From: Tipula vernalis
Taxonomy: Eukaryota; Arthropoda; Insecta; Diptera; Tipulidae
Length of the DNA stretch: 64,000 nt
Assembly: GCA_958295665.1 (NCBI GenBank)
Contig: OY282560.1
Span: forward strand, 305,393,236-305,457,235
Direction of reading: 5' to 3'
Position 1 is the stretch's first letter, and each line of letters opens with the position of its first letter. Under the pieces are notes generated by a model. The model was not told the origin of the DNA. It searched no databases and saw only the letters and a list, made by a program, of their open reading frames with translations. The translations under genes were made by a program, and so were the position numbers. Shown in pieces: positions 11,516 to 23,235 of the stretch.

Positions 11516-12965
11516 TATTCCTAAGTTCTTCAATTTTGAGATTTTGAAATTCTTAAATTGTAAAATTTTTAATTTCTTTAATTGTTATATTATTAAATTT
11601 TTAAATTCTTAAACTCTTAAAATTCTTAAATCCCTAAATTGTAAAATTTTTAAATTCTGTAATTTCTTAAATTAAGGTTTTTAAGTTTTTAAATTCCCAA
11701 TTTTTTAAATTTTAAAATTCTTCAAGTTCTAAAATTCTGGAATTCGTAAATTTATAAATTCTTAAATTTTATAATTTTTAAATTCTTTTAATTTTTAATT
11801 TTTTAGATCCTTTTAAATTTTGAAATTTTAAAATTCTTATATTCTTAAATTTGTAAATTTTTAAATTCCTAAACTTCTAAATTTATAAATTCTTAAATTC
11901 TTAAAACCCAAATTCTTAAATTCTTAAACTTTTAAACACATACATTTTGAAGTTCTAAAATTCCTAAATTCTTAAATTCCTAAATTCCTATATTATTAAA
12001 TTATTAAACTTTAAAATTTTCAAATTTTGTATTTAAAATCTGAATTTATAGATTCTTAAATTAGTAAATGATTAAATTGTTAATTCTTAAATTTAAAAAT
12101 TCTTAGCTTCTTAAATTTTTGAATTCTAAAATTTTAAAAATTTTAAACTTATAAATTCTTAAATTCCTAAATTCCAAAATTTTAAAAATTCCTAAATTTT
12201 TAAAACTACAATTTTTAAATTTTTTAATTCTCACTTCTTAAATTTTTAGATTCTTTAATTTTTAAATGTTAAAATATTAATTAGTAATTTTTTAAATTCC
12301 TAAACAGATTCTGAAAGTATGAAATTCGAAATTCCTTAATTCTTAAATCCTTAAATTTTTAAATTTTTAAAATTTCAAATTTTTCAATTCTTAAATTCTT
12401 AATTTCTGAATTTCTTAAAATTTAAATTTTTCAAATTTTAAATTTTTAAAGTTTTTAAATTTTCAAATTTATAATTTCCTTAATTCATAATTTCTTGAAA
12501 GTTTGAAATTCTTAAATTTTTAAATTCTATAATTCTTAGGTTCTTATATTTTCTTAAATTTTAATATTCTTAAATTTTTAAATGCCAAAATTCTTGAAAT
12601 TCCTGAATTCTTGAATTCTTAAATTGGAAAATTCTTAAATTCTAAACTTGTTACATTTTTAAATTTTTTAATTCTAAAATTCTTGAAATTTTTAAATTCC
12701 TAAATTCTTAAATTCTTGAAGTTTTAAATTCTATAATTTTAAAATTTTGATGTTCGTAAATTCCTTAAATTCTTAGTTTCTTAAATTCTAAAGTTCTTAA
12801 ATTTTGATATTCTTGAATTCTGAAATTTTTAGATTCTTAATTTCTTAGTTTCTTAAATTTTTAAATTCCTAAATTCTTAAATTTTCAAATTCTTGAAATT
12901 CTTAAATTCCTAAATTCCCAAAGTCTTGAAATTCGTAAATTCTTAAATTCTTAAATACTCTAATT
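11516..12965. repeat. TAAATTCT octamer satellite, right arm
   Basis: Continuation of the degenerate octamer array after the Jockey insertion. No perfect core is seen here; units are heavily diverged, and the array fades near 12965. Confidence 0.9.
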
Positions 12966-14814
12966 TAATAAAATTTAAAAAGCTTACACTTCGAATTTGA
13001 ACTGGTAAGACAAAAATAATGATAAGGCAAAACAGCAACAAAATTTAATATCTAAATCAATTAATTTTAGTACAAGCTAAGAAAAAAATGTTTCTTTCGA
13101 TAGTCTACGTGTATACAACTACTTAGTTTGGTCCAACCAAGATGTTTTCTTAATCGAAAACCAAAAGAGTATTTTTTTTTTTTGTTGTACACACTCCCGA
13201 GTTTTCTTCCAAGTTTATATTTTCACAATATTTATCTTATTTTTATCTAAATCGAATTTACGTTTTTTTTCTAGTCTAAGTGTTCTCGTATATGAGTATG
13301 TTTGTAGTTTTGGTAATAAATAATTTTGACAGGTTATTGTTTTGTTTTTTTATTTTTTATTTTATTTGGGGGTGGGGATTATTATATGTAATGAACAAAA
13401 TATTTTGTGGACTACCTAATAGTTTTTATTGTTGTTAGTTTAACGAAGTTTAGATTTTTTTTTTTGGTAAATGTGAGGGTCAATGTTTTTTTAAAAGGGA
13501 TTAAAGTGTAATTAAAAATTTAATCATAGGGCGAAAGTTTGTTCACATGTCAGACTGGTTTTCTAAGAAATATTTATAATCTGTTTCACTCTCGGTAGAA
13601 ACTCAGCCACTTTACATCGCTGGTGCTTCACCGCCGTATACAATTAATCCTTATTTTACACTTTTTTGTTTTATTTGTTTTACATTTTGTAAAAAAAAAC
13701 TCTCAAATATTCTTCAAACCGATAAGTAAAGTAAAACATCTTGAGGAATTGTGAGAGATGAAAATTATTTTGAATTTAATTTGCATTTCCTCATAAAATA
13801 AAACAAAAAATAAATAAAATGAAATCTTAGGAAAATTTCTTCTTAATTAGCTCAAAACAAAAAAAAAAAAAAAAAAAAAAAAGAAAAGAAGGAGATAATT
13901 CTTAAATAATCATTTCTCAGAAGTAAATCTTCGGAATTAATTATGCTAATAAACAAATAAAACTGTAATGAAAATAAAACGTGAAAATGTAAGATTTCTT
14001 AATAATTAATCTTATTTCGTTATTTTATAAACCGTCCTCGCCCTCGATTCATGATTTTTTTTTTATTTTTTGTACATGTAGCTATATCAAAATGGTACTT
14101 TGTTACAATTGAATATTCAAAGGCGGTTTTCTTGTTTTGGTTTTGTTATTTATGATATTGTAGAGTCCATTATGTAATTCAATTTCAATGAATTGCATAA
14201 TAATACTACCTAGAGTATGGTACTTGACTAAACCAAGTCAAGTTTTCACCATATAAGGATAAAATGGAAAACAACGGATCTATCGAAGATGTAAAATATA
14301 ATAATAAAAATAAAAAATGGTTTCGATAGAAATCGTAAATCAAAATTGAAAATTATAAAAAATAAATAAATCACACAAAAAATTGCATCTGGGTTGGAGT
14401 ATATACTTGTATATCGAAGGGTGAATACTGAACACATATAAACCGGATCGATAATTTTATCTGTTCGCAGTTTTTTTTGCCACATTTACGTGTTTTTTTT
14501 GTCATTTATTATTGGGATGAACATTTTCATATTATCAAGTCATATTTTTCAATATATCTTGTCATCTTTATAATACAATATTACAAAATCTTAAAGTACG
14601 AACATACAAGATGTTCAATAGATGGAACTACGGAAGATGAAAACATATTTCGAGAAAATTTTTCAAATGCACCACGTAAAAATTCGTTCGTCGAGCTACC
14701 GTTCGGACGGTTCGTCACAGTGTTTTAAATGTATATGAAATTACTGGTCACAAAAATTGTCTTGAGTGAGCTAATATTTTTGAAAAAATTTAGGCAAAAA
14801 ATTTCAAATCTCAG
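12966..14814. other. Intergenic; poly(A) and poly(T) tracts
   Basis: AT-rich DNA with T-runs at about 13165, 13265 and 13450 and an A-run at 13859-13882. Short open frames at 14246-14485 (-) and 14477-14728 (+) were not recognised. Confidence 0.55.
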
Positions 14815-15350
14815 TTGAGGCTTTACGTGATAAATATAAATCTAGTGTTGAATTGGATCACTGTACAAATGTTAGAGCTAACTTGTTGACAATACAAAAT
14901 TTTGTTCCAAAGTTTTTGAAAGTAAGGCCATTGTCTGAATCATGAAAGGATCAGGTGAAGAAAGAGATCGACAGACTAGCGAAGTATGGTGTTTTAAAAG
15001 CAATTCAATGGTTTTTGGGCAACACCAATGGTTATAGTGGAAAAGGCGGGTAAATATGTAGGCGTTAATTCTTAATAAGAAGTAAATTTTATATTTTCGA
15101 TTGGTTAAATAAGTAATTTCGGATATTCCAAATTACATACTTATGTCAATTGATTGGATGATGTCGTTATAACGGGTCAAACAACTGAAGAACATACAAA
15201 TGTCATGGAGCAAGATTTTCAGCGACTGAAAGAGAATGGCTTCATTGTAAAGTAACCAAATGTTAACTTTTAGATAAACAAGTAGAGTACTTAGGCCATT
15301 TTATTAATGCTAAAAGAATTACACCAACTGAATCAAGTGCAAATAATATT
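14815..15350 (+). pseudogene. Ty3/Gypsy pol remnant (reverse transcriptase)
   Basis: Broken RT of a Ty3/Gypsy element. Recognisable pieces are the start of RT (VPKFLKVRPL near 14907-14936, followed by a stretch matching 'K..V.KEIDRL.K.G'), the ATPMVIVEKAGK box near 15020-15056, LDDVVITGQTTEEH near 15158-15199 (the strand following the active-site turn) and the YLGHFINAKRITP box near 15288-15326. Stops occur at about 14943 and 15074, and the palm between the first two and last two boxes is mostly missing. Unrelated at motif level to the CsRn1-type copies elsewhere in the window. Confidence 0.65.
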
Positions 15351-15450
15351 AAGCTACCTATGATCCATTCGGTTTTTTTACACATACATACACATTTATT
15401 TCCTTAGCTTGTCGTATGAAGACCCATCATTAAATCGCTTATTTTAGGAG

Positions 15451-15862
15451 TGTGACGATGACGAGGAAAGGCTTGAATTCGTTGAGGACGGCCCAGAAGA
15501 TGAGGGGCTTCTTGAGGCAGCGGACAGAAACACAAAAGATTTAGACATAGAGGACGTAAACGAAGATTGAAGTTTCGGATTAAGACATTTTCAAGACAAA
15601 ATCCTCCACAAAGGCAAACATTGAGACACAATATTTTCGAAATGTTACCTATAAGAAAAACATACCTTCAATGATTTCGGACGTCGTGTGCGAAATAATC
15701 ATTAGACAAACAAACAGGAAGGCCTATGAAGTCTATACGCAGATTGAAATTTTCTAAATCCAGATAAACCACAGAAAATGTGGAAATTATTAACCGAGAA
15801 AGGATTTGATGCCCGTCTAGCTATTCTCATAAATGCTGGTGTTGATATTAGTAATCTCTGAG
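15451..15862 (+). pseudogene. piggyBac-type transposase N-terminal fragment
   Basis: The stretch begins with an acidic segment (CDDDEERLEFVEDGPEDEG), as piggyBac proteins do, then after a stop shows a TLRHNIFEMLP box near 15620-15652, EIIIRQTNRKAYE near 15690-15728, and finally FDARLAILINAGV near 15807-15845, which corresponds to the conserved 'F.GILI..GV' helix before the catalytic domain. The pieces lie in different frames, and the catalytic DDE/D region is absent. Identification rests on the order and spacing of three short motifs. Confidence 0.55.
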
Positions 15863-16078
15863 GATGAGATTGAGTGTGGAGTGCTTGTGTCAACTGGCTG
15901 TGACGTTAGCCGTCTTAACATCATTTTGCTTAAAATCGGCGTTGATCCAGTCCATTTCAGCAAACTGTTTCAACCAGATATACAGCCTGCTGAAGCATTT
16001 GTCAGGGAGCTTGTGCTACGTCCTAAAAACTTCAGACTGGTGGTTGTGGTTAGTGTGTGTATGTGTTAGACAATTTTT

Positions 16079-16690
16079 CGAATTAGGGATCGCGTAAATT
16101 CAATACTATTTTTAACGAGTTTGGACGTATTTTGGACTTAGTTTTCTCGTCTTGTGAATTCATCGACATAGATACATGTAAGAATATGATTTTTGTAATT
16201 TTATTGAGAATGATTTTAAATTTGATTTTAGGAATGCTGATGTAGTGTAGCCCAACCACTTTTTTGATAATGTTGATAGGACAGCTTTATTCCACTTATT
16301 GGATATTTCGGTTGTTGTTTCAAAGTTTGATAGTATATTATAGAGAGTGGTTTTTAATTATATGTTCCAAAGGATTTGTGGGTTCGAAGAATACAGAGCC
16401 ATTGTTCAATCACCGGTTAAAAAACCTCGCAATTCGTAAGTCTAGAGCGTTTACGAATTATAAGCGTTCTGTAGATGTTAACGACAAATCTACATATCGT
16501 GATTTATTCAAAGAGGGTAATTACCGCAACGATTTTCGTTACAAAATGTATGTTTTACAGATCGAAAGTGAAATTTTGAATATGTAATCTTAAACGATTT
16601 TTTGCATAAATCAAAAAACGAAAATCACGTGGCTATCCGAGGATTATGTCATGCAATAATCTCTCTTTTGATAACTCTGAACATTGACGG
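16079..16690 (+). pseudogene. CR1/Jockey-like non-LTR element, left half (endonuclease end and linker)
   Basis: A GRILDLVFSS box near 16123-16152 matches the last part of the apurinic-type endonuclease. The frame 16264-16587 then carries the linker between endonuclease and RT (HRLKNLAIRKSRAF near residues 50-63, then a basic KRSVDVNDKSTYRDL stretch), and PRIMSCNNLSFDNSEH near 16636-16683 fits the segment just before RT. The RT itself resumes at 21251 on the other side of a gypsy element in the opposite orientation, so this is best read as one half of a split element. The sequence type resembles the fuller copy at 44.8-47.2 kb. Confidence 0.65.
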
Positions 16691-16869
16691 TCACTATTAT
16701 TCACATCCTACAATCCAACTTGCAGAAATTAATAAGCTATGCCATGTCACCACAATACTCCACTCCCAGTAAATTGAAAGAATTTACGAAGATAATTATA
16801 AAAAAATTTCGAATAATCACGAAAACGACGATCAACGATGACGCAACCTCCTCATTCTTCAATTTAATC

Positions 16870-18011
16870 TAACAATTTGTAAATGGAGCAGTAGACACAT
16901 TTAATTTAGATTTTGCCAAAGGTAATTTATCGACAATGTTGTCATCAAGAGTATCCGGTTGTATCAAAGGAATTGGTTCAATGCTATCATTGCTTTCCGA
17001 ATAACATGGTTTGAGTCTGTCGATAGAAACTACGATGTTTTCGCCATTACTATTTATGGTAAAGAATTTCTTATTTCGATTTACTACAAAATATGGTCTA
17101 GAATATGATGCTTGAAGTGCTTTCTTTAACGCGTCGTTTCGTAAAGTGTGAACAGGTTTCTAAATTTTTACTAATAAAAATGTTTATATTAGCATGATTA
17201 GATGTTGGAATCGGTCTAAATTCATCAAAATGTTTTTTTAAATTTTGAGCAATTCAGACTGAGGAATTTTGATATCTAAAGACGAGTCTACCAGTTGTCC
17301 TGGTACGCGCAAAGGACTTCGGAAAACGATTTCAGCAGGAGTGGTTTTTAATTCCTCGCTAAATGCCGATCGTAACCCAAGCAGTACAGTTGGCAGAATT
17401 GAAGTCCAATCTGGTCGGTCGTGACACATTATGGCAGCTTTTAAAGTACAGTGCCATCTCTCTAACATACCGTTGGCTTTTGGGTTGTAACTGGTTGTCC
17501 TGCTTCGATGAAAACCAAGTAACGCGGATAATTCGGAAAATAAATTTGATTCGAATTGGGACCCCTGATCAGTAACAATAGTATTTGGCACGCCGAAATG
17601 TGAAATCCACGTGGAGAATACGGTAAATGTGACAGTGGCCGCAGTTATGTCTGGGACAGGAACCGCTTCAGCCCATCTCGTGTACCGATCTATTAATGTC
17701 ACGCAGTATCGATTATTATCAGAAATCGGTAATGGACCAATGATGTCTATGTGAATCTCTGCGAAGCGTTGCGAAGTTAATTTATAAGACCCGAGAGGTG
17801 AGATGGTATGCCTTGAAACTTTTGATTTTTGACATGCTAAACAACTACGAGCCATAGTTCTTGAATCTGCGATGGAAGGCCAAATGACATTTTTAGTCAC
17901 TAACTTAGAAGAAGCCTGTATCCCTGGATGAGATAAATTATGAAAAGTTTCAAAAACTTTTTTCCGAAATTCAACTGGAATAAACGGTCTAAAGCTGTTG
18001 TAGTGTCGCAA
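16870..18011 (-). pseudogene. Gypsy #1 integrase
   Basis: Integrase would insert the DNA copy into the genome. The frame 18011-17238 shows the HHCC zinc region (FHNLSHPG, then CLACQK), the catalytic core with IHIDIIGPLP, TDQGSQFES and an NPKANGMLERWH segment holding the glutamate, so D, D and E are all present. After a stop near 17238 the C-terminal part continues to about 16870 with a 'PYFVVNRNKKFFTINSNG' small barrel and VSIDRLKPCY, as in other CsRn1-type elements. A stop separates it from RNase H. Confidence 0.8.
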
Positions 18012-18132
18012 TAAATCATTTTATTAGAGTTGGATTTAATTGGCAATTGCTTGAATTTGTGTGACGTATCGTCACGTAATATTTTTCGGAATTCTCCATC
18101 ATTGGATTGAGCATCTGCTATTTGAGCATAAT

Positions 18133-19230
18133 CTATACTTTGGGGATAGAAATTAGATTAATGCGAGATAAGGTGTCGGCCACGACATTATTAACACCTA
18201 AAATATATTGGATATCGGTAGTAAATTGTCCGATAAAATCCAAATGACGAAATTGACGTGGAGATGCTTTTTCTGGTTTCTGATAAAATGCGTAGATGAA
18301 TGGTTTATGGTCAGTGAACAATGTGAACTCTCTTCCTTCAAGAAGATATTTAAAGTGCTTAATGGCAGAGTAAGCTGCAAGCAACTCTCTGTCATAAGCA
18401 CTATAATTTTACTGCGCTTCATTGAGACGAACAGAGAAAAAGCTAAGCGGCTGCCATGCGTCCGCAACATACTGTTGAACCACTGCCCCAATCGCAGAAT
18501 CCAAAGCGTCCGCCATAATTGCTATTCGCGCAGTAGAAGATGGATGTGCAAGAACTGTTGCTTCACAAAGTTTCTTCTTACAATTATCGAAGGCTTCAAT
18601 GGCTGCTGTTGACCATTCAATAGGAGTTTTACTATTCTTCTTGTAACCTTTCAAGAAGTCGTTAAGCAAAATTTGATCCGAGGCAGAATTTGGAATGAAA
18701 CGTCTATAAAAGTTAATCATACCCAAAAATCGTTTGAGATGATTGACTGTTAAGGGACGTTCAAAATTGTTAATCACGTCGACTCTACCTTGAACTGGTA
18801 AAATGCCTTGTGCAATAACTATATATCCAAGAAATTTGATTTCGTGTGAGGCGAATACTCTTTTACTAGGATTGATATTTAAACCGTTATGCGATAGTTT
18901 TCTAAGTACTATTTCTAGATGTTCTAGAAGTTCCTTATACGATATAGATGCAATTAGAATATCGTCTAAGTAAACGAAAGCAAAATTTAGTCCCAATAAA
19001 ACGGAATGCATTAATCTAAGGAAAGTTTGGGCCGCATTCCTAAAACCGAAAGTCATTTTAGTAAACTCGAATAAACCAAAGGGAGTTGAAATAGCGGGTT
19101 TAGGAATATCAGATGGTTCAATTGGAATTTCATGATAAGCTTGGACTAAATCTAAAAAAATTGGGGTAACGATCATGAATGGTAATTCGATTGAAACTTC
19201 GGTAATCCCCACATGGCCTCCAATCACCAT
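18133..19230 (-). pseudogene. Gypsy #1 reverse transcriptase and RNase H
   Basis: The 19230-18409 frame contains the palm boxes LVQAYHEIPI, FGFRNAAQTF, the catalytic FVYLDDILIA and FLGYIVIAQG, then the connection (GMINFYRRFIPN) and the start of RNase H (MADALDSAIGAVVQQ). RNase H continues in 18384-18133 (FTLFTDHKPF, QFTTDIQYILG, NVVADTLSRI). The RT active-site aspartates are intact; the frame is lost where the two pieces meet around 18400 and also near 19200. Confidence 0.8.
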
Positions 19231-19657
19231 TCTTCTTTAAAACCAAGTGCAAAGGGCTCGACCATGGACTGTTACTTGGTCGGCAAATACCTTGAGACAT
19301 GAGATGTTCGAATTCTAGCTTTGCGATTTTAAATTTATCCGGCGCCAAACGTCTTGTCTGGCATGAAACAGGAGGTCCATTTATTTCTAAATGATGTGTA
19401 AATTGATGTTTATTGACTTTATCACTCAGCGCACTATTTAAAATGTTCGGAAATTTAGAAAATAAATTTTGAATTTGGGGATCCATTTGCGACTTATCCA
19501 ACTGCGATAATGCGAAATTTTCTGAAACTGAAATAGCACCGACTGAATATAACGAGGTTACAGGATCGCAAATTCTATTCTTTCGTAAATCCACTAACAG
19601 ACCAGTACTTTTCAAAAAAATCTGCACCAATAATTGGTAATGATACTCTTGGCCCAT
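19130..19657 (-). pseudogene. Gypsy #1 protease-RT junction
   Basis: The C-terminal end of the protease and the following linker, then the start of RT (KIAKLEFEHLMSQGICRPSN, SPWSSPLHLVLKKNGDWRPC, GDYRSFNRITIHDRYP). The LLVDLRKNRICDP...TSLYSV sequence after the protease is characteristic of this gypsy group and is also found in the copies at 28.6-28.9 and 62.5 kb. A frame change near 19150-19230 leads into the main RT frame. Confidence 0.75.
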
Positions 19658-19789
19658 TACGTGAGTTTGAAAATGATCTTGCTCCCGGTCGACAAACTGC
19701 TGAGACTTAGCTAAAATGTGGGCCCTAAAATGATCAAATCTAGTCTCCAGCTCGGAATAAGAATTTGGAATAGTTCACCCTTGCGAATT

Positions 19790-20526
19790 TTAATACGCAG
19801 AATTTTACTTAATAGCCTTGAAAACAGAATTGGTAGAAGATGTTTGTTTAATTTCACTGATTTGCGTATATTCCATAACGTCCCACATTTTATCGGCTCG
19901 TTCTGCTAAAGCGGTCAATGAAACATCGTTAGCAAAAGTGGATAAAATAATTTGGACTTGTTGTGGTAATTGCTTTAACCATAATTGTTGTAACGCGTTT
20001 TCCGAAAATGTACTACCCGCGTTTAATCTGAATTCGTTTAATAGTTGTGATGGTTTTTTATCACCCAGACTCAAACAATACAAAACGTTATTTACTCTAG
20101 CGCTCTCCAATTCGCCGAGTACTTTAATAATCTCATTTCTAAACGTTGTATAAGGAAGTTGACCTTTATCACGTAGAATTACATCAGCAAAGGTATTGTG
20201 ATGCCTTGAATCGAGTGCATTTACTGCAATTGAATATTAAGTATCCTCAGATTTAATACCCGATAAAGAAAACTGTTATTCTAAAATTTGAAATCATACG
20301 TTAGGATTTTGATTAAAAAGAGATTGAGGTGCTTTAAATGCAATCGATCCAATATTACCTTCTGCCATAACTAAATTAGATTCCGAATCAACATTATTTG
20401 TTGTTGGCAGACAATTATTTTTATTTAATATAATTTGTCCAAATCGGAATGAGAGATTAAAAGCGGTCTTTCTGATGATGGTGAATCATCATTGTTTTCG
20501 TCGACAGGAGAAGTATTGTGCGACAT
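19790..20526 (-). pseudogene. Gypsy #1 gag
   Basis: A capsid-type gag. A plausible start codon lies at 20526-20524, followed by an acidic, Ser-rich N-terminus that soon meets a stop. The best part, 20110-19805, holds the conserved gag segment LGDKKPSQLLNEFR, LQQLWLKQLPQQVQ and LTALAERADKMWDV. Several stops and shifts lie between 20240 and 20500. No zinc-knuckle was found in this copy. Confidence 0.7.
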
Positions 20527-20784
20527 ATTTATAAATTATCTGAACTTATCTCATACACTAAATAATATATGAGTAAATATTTAATATAAAAGTTTATGTT
20601 GACAGCTGCAATGATGTCGATGTATTGTTGTATATTGAAAACAAGTTGACCGCACTATTCCGATATTTCAATAAAAATATTTGAATTAATTCCAATTAAT
20701 TCTCCTGGTTGCAGTTTGTAGATTTAAATCGAATATACTCGATTGATGAATGATTATTTTTTTATTATTTATTAAGACACAAAA

Positions 20785-20804
20785 CGATCACGTCAGGCTC
20801 ACCA
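20785..20804 (-). promoter_or_regulatory. Primer-binding site, tRNA-Trp type
   Basis: On the minus strand this reads TGGTGAGCCTGACGTGATCG, close to TGGTGACCCCGACGTGA, the primer site complementary to the tRNA-Trp 3' end used by CsRn1-type elements. It lies about 10 nt inside the proposed 5' LTR end. Confidence 0.65.
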
Positions 20805-20814
20805 CTTTGGGGGT

Positions 20815-21250
20815 TGTATGAGGATGAATAGCGTTGCGTGAATCCATAAAATATTTGTATTTTTGGTCTAACACTATTCGCTTTATATATTAAAGACTTG
20901 GTAATTTATTTAGTTCATGTTTATTTATTTACATTTATTATTGAATAATACTCACCGAAATTTTCGCAACGAATCAATTAAAACCACGTTAAATTATTTT
21001 AATGATAATTAATTTTTTTAAGTTTTTTAATAAAAGCAGAATATTTTTCCTGCAAACCTTTTAATAGTTTTTTTACGAACTTTTCGTTTTTTTGTTTTTT
21101 CTTTTTCAAAAAACAAAAAGAAGTAGCCTACTTTATATAATACTAAAACTAATCTCCGTGTTTTTATTTAATCATTTAAGGTTCAGTGTTTTCAAAAGAG
21201 AGTGTAGACATGACGTGTCAACACAATGCTAGCTATGCCATGTCAACACA
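20815..21250 (-). repeat. 5' LTR of gypsy #1
   Basis: Bounded on the minus strand by TGTGTTGACATGG at 21250 and ...CATACA at 20815, just outside the primer site. Only its first bases are matched at the other end of the element (16754), so the LTR length (about 436 bp) rests on the primer-site position and TG...CA ends rather than on a full LTR pair. Confidence 0.55.
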
Positions 21251-22600
21251 AGTCTTTCATATTACATGCTACAGAGGTATCTCAATTCTCTCGGTTATAC
21301 CTACTCTTTTTGAATCGTTAGTAAAATCTATAATTGAGATTCATATTAATAAACGTATAAGTTCGCGTCAACGCGGCTTTATTCGGGGTAATCCAACAAT
21401 TACTAATTTGATATTTTTTTCGGGCGACGTTTTCAAGATTATTGGAAACCATGGCCAAGTTGATGTTGTCTACACAGCTTGTAAAATTTTACCTTTGCAA
21501 CACCTATATGTATTTAAAGTTTAAAAATTATTTTTCTCTAGAAAATCTCTGTTTACGACATTCGTAATAATTACAGAAGCTTCCTTTCTGTTCCTGGATT
21601 TATCATTGAAGCTTATCGCAGGTACTTTTTAGTTTCGGCCCCCACATTTTTTAATCGCTTGCCTCAACTATTACGCGCACAGTTAAAAAATAGAAAAATT
21701 ATGAATTTAAATATGGATTGGTTGTTTGAAAATAAAGATATTAGCTTTTTTGTAAAGGTTATTCGCCACTGCCTTTTGGCAACGAATAACCTAACCTTAA
21801 TTTTTGTATTATTATTTTAATTATTTCATAAATTTGTATTTGTAAGGTTATGAGCAATTAATAAGTATAATAAATTTTTCGAAAGGTTTCGATGGACTAA
21901 ATCAGAAAATTCTTCTTTCGTATCTAAATAAATTGGATCGTATCTTATCTAACATCAAGACAACAATGTCTGAATATTTTAGCGGTTCAATTCCTTCGAA
22001 TTTGTCATACCATCTGATGTTCCTCAGGGCTGTACCTTTACTGTTCACTTTATTTTACTAACGATATTGTCCAGTGTTTTGTAAGTGTCTATTGTAGGCT
22101 GACGACATAAAATTGTATGCTACAATTAATTCCTTATATGATGGGTGGGAATTTTAGTCCATACTGAAATATGCCTCAGTGATTTGGGATTCGTTCTATC
22201 ACACGCATTCCGACAGATTCGAAAGTATTCAAAAACCATTTTTGATTTATGCACTACGTTGTTTACTTAACTTGAACCGTGGTTTTGTTCCTATATAAAT
22301 CGTCTCGTCTTAATAAATTTACAAACTTTAGAAAGTAGACGCAATATTGCATCTACCATGTTTGCTCGAGATGTTTTGTGCTGTAAAATCTATTGCATTT
22401 AGCTGCTTGAGAAGTTTTGTATTAGCTCAGCGAGCTTTAAGATATCGTCCGGATTCAATGCGTATTACGTACTTTCCAAATAATTAACCCGAATTAATCA
22501 GAAAGCGTAAATGTAGCCTTTTTTGTGATTTAAAAATGTACATCTACAAAATTCAATTTAAAAATCGAAACAAACTTTTGGCAGAAAATCATCATGAGTA
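21251..22600 (+). pseudogene. CR1/Jockey-like non-LTR element, right half (RT)
   Basis: RT coding resumes directly after the gypsy LTR with a YRGISIL box (21270-21290), then RQRGFIRGNPTITNLI near 21368-21415. After a 0.4 kb insertion the frame fragments continue with FDGLNQKILLSYLNKLD near 21889-21939, DVPQG near 22016-22030, an ADD box near 22098-22108, LKYASVIWDSFYHTH near 22168-22212 and IQKPFLIYALRCLL near 22228-22269. Order and motifs match the copy at 45.4-46.7 kb. Multiple stops make it non-functional. Confidence 0.7.
21490..21885 (+). mobile_element. Non-LTR 3'-terminal fragment inserted in the CR1-like RT
   Basis: This piece interrupts the RT between the 'VDVVYT' and 'FDG' boxes. 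It encodes a short C-terminal-like segment (FLSVPGFIIEAYRRYF, then SAPTFFNRLPQLLR) of the kind that ends many non-LTR ORF2 proteins, followed by an AATAAGTATAATAAA tail. A clear target duplication was not found. A rearranged tail of the same element is an alternative. Confidence 0.45.
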
Positions 22601-23235
22601 GAACACTTTCGTCTCAATGGCTGTATTCATAAACAAAACAGTTGTTGCTGGGGAACCGAAAATCATCGAAATACGTGCAAAGCAACTTAGATTATACAAA
22701 GCCATAGTCACAAATACGAAACTTTTATAAGGGAATTAGAAACGAGGAAAAAATCAAACTTTTCATAGTAAAACACATAAAACATATAGGAAATCATTTT
22801 TTTTCCTAACACATATTTTTTAATGAAAACGTTATAACTTCTTAATTATGATTTCTGAAATATTTTCATAAATATTTGAGTTTCAACATAAATGAATGTC
22901 GTTTAAGTAAATCGTTGTCATTTTATTGATTGATTTAAACCAGAATTTAAAAAAAAAATCATATCAACAGCATTCTGGTCAAATTGATACAAAAGCCTAC
23001 TACAAATCGTGTGGTCGTTAAGTCAATATACATTTCATAGATGGCAGTGATGGCAGTAAAAATTTTGTAAAATGGAAATTCAAGTTCAAAAATTGTAGGA
23101 AAAGCAAAACAAATTTACAAAATAAAAGAACGTGTGATAATTTTGTGATTATATAATTTTTTTCGTATTTTTCTGTAACATATTAGACATCTGACGTACA
23201 CTAGTAAAACTAAAGATAAATTTAGCAAGTATTAT

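Larger units (their letters stand above)
16690..21250 (-). mobile_element. CsRn1-type Ty3/Gypsy retrotransposon #1, nested
   Basis: A minus-strand LTR retrotransposon with gag, protease, RT, RNase H and integrase in order. The 5' LTR is at about 20815-21250, with a tRNA-Trp-type primer site just inside it. At the other end only the first few tens of bases of the 3' LTR remain: the LTR start TGTGGTGACATGGCATAGC (16754 downward) matches the 5' LTR start TGTGTTGACATGGCATAGC (21250 downward), and a polypurine tract GGGAGTGGAG lies a few bases before it. Halves of a CR1/Jockey-like element lie on both sides, so this element inserted into it; a later deletion removed most of the 3' LTR and part of the host element. 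Confidence 0.75.

Noticed and set aside
15404..16097. Reverse frame 15404-15631 and plus frames 15833-16097
   Set aside because: The first is antisense to the acidic piggyBac segment; the others matched no family and overlap in two frames without a clear choice.
17363..18612. Plus-strand frames at 17363-17575 and 18208-18612
   Set aside because: Both are antisense to the gypsy #1 integrase and RNase H/RT.
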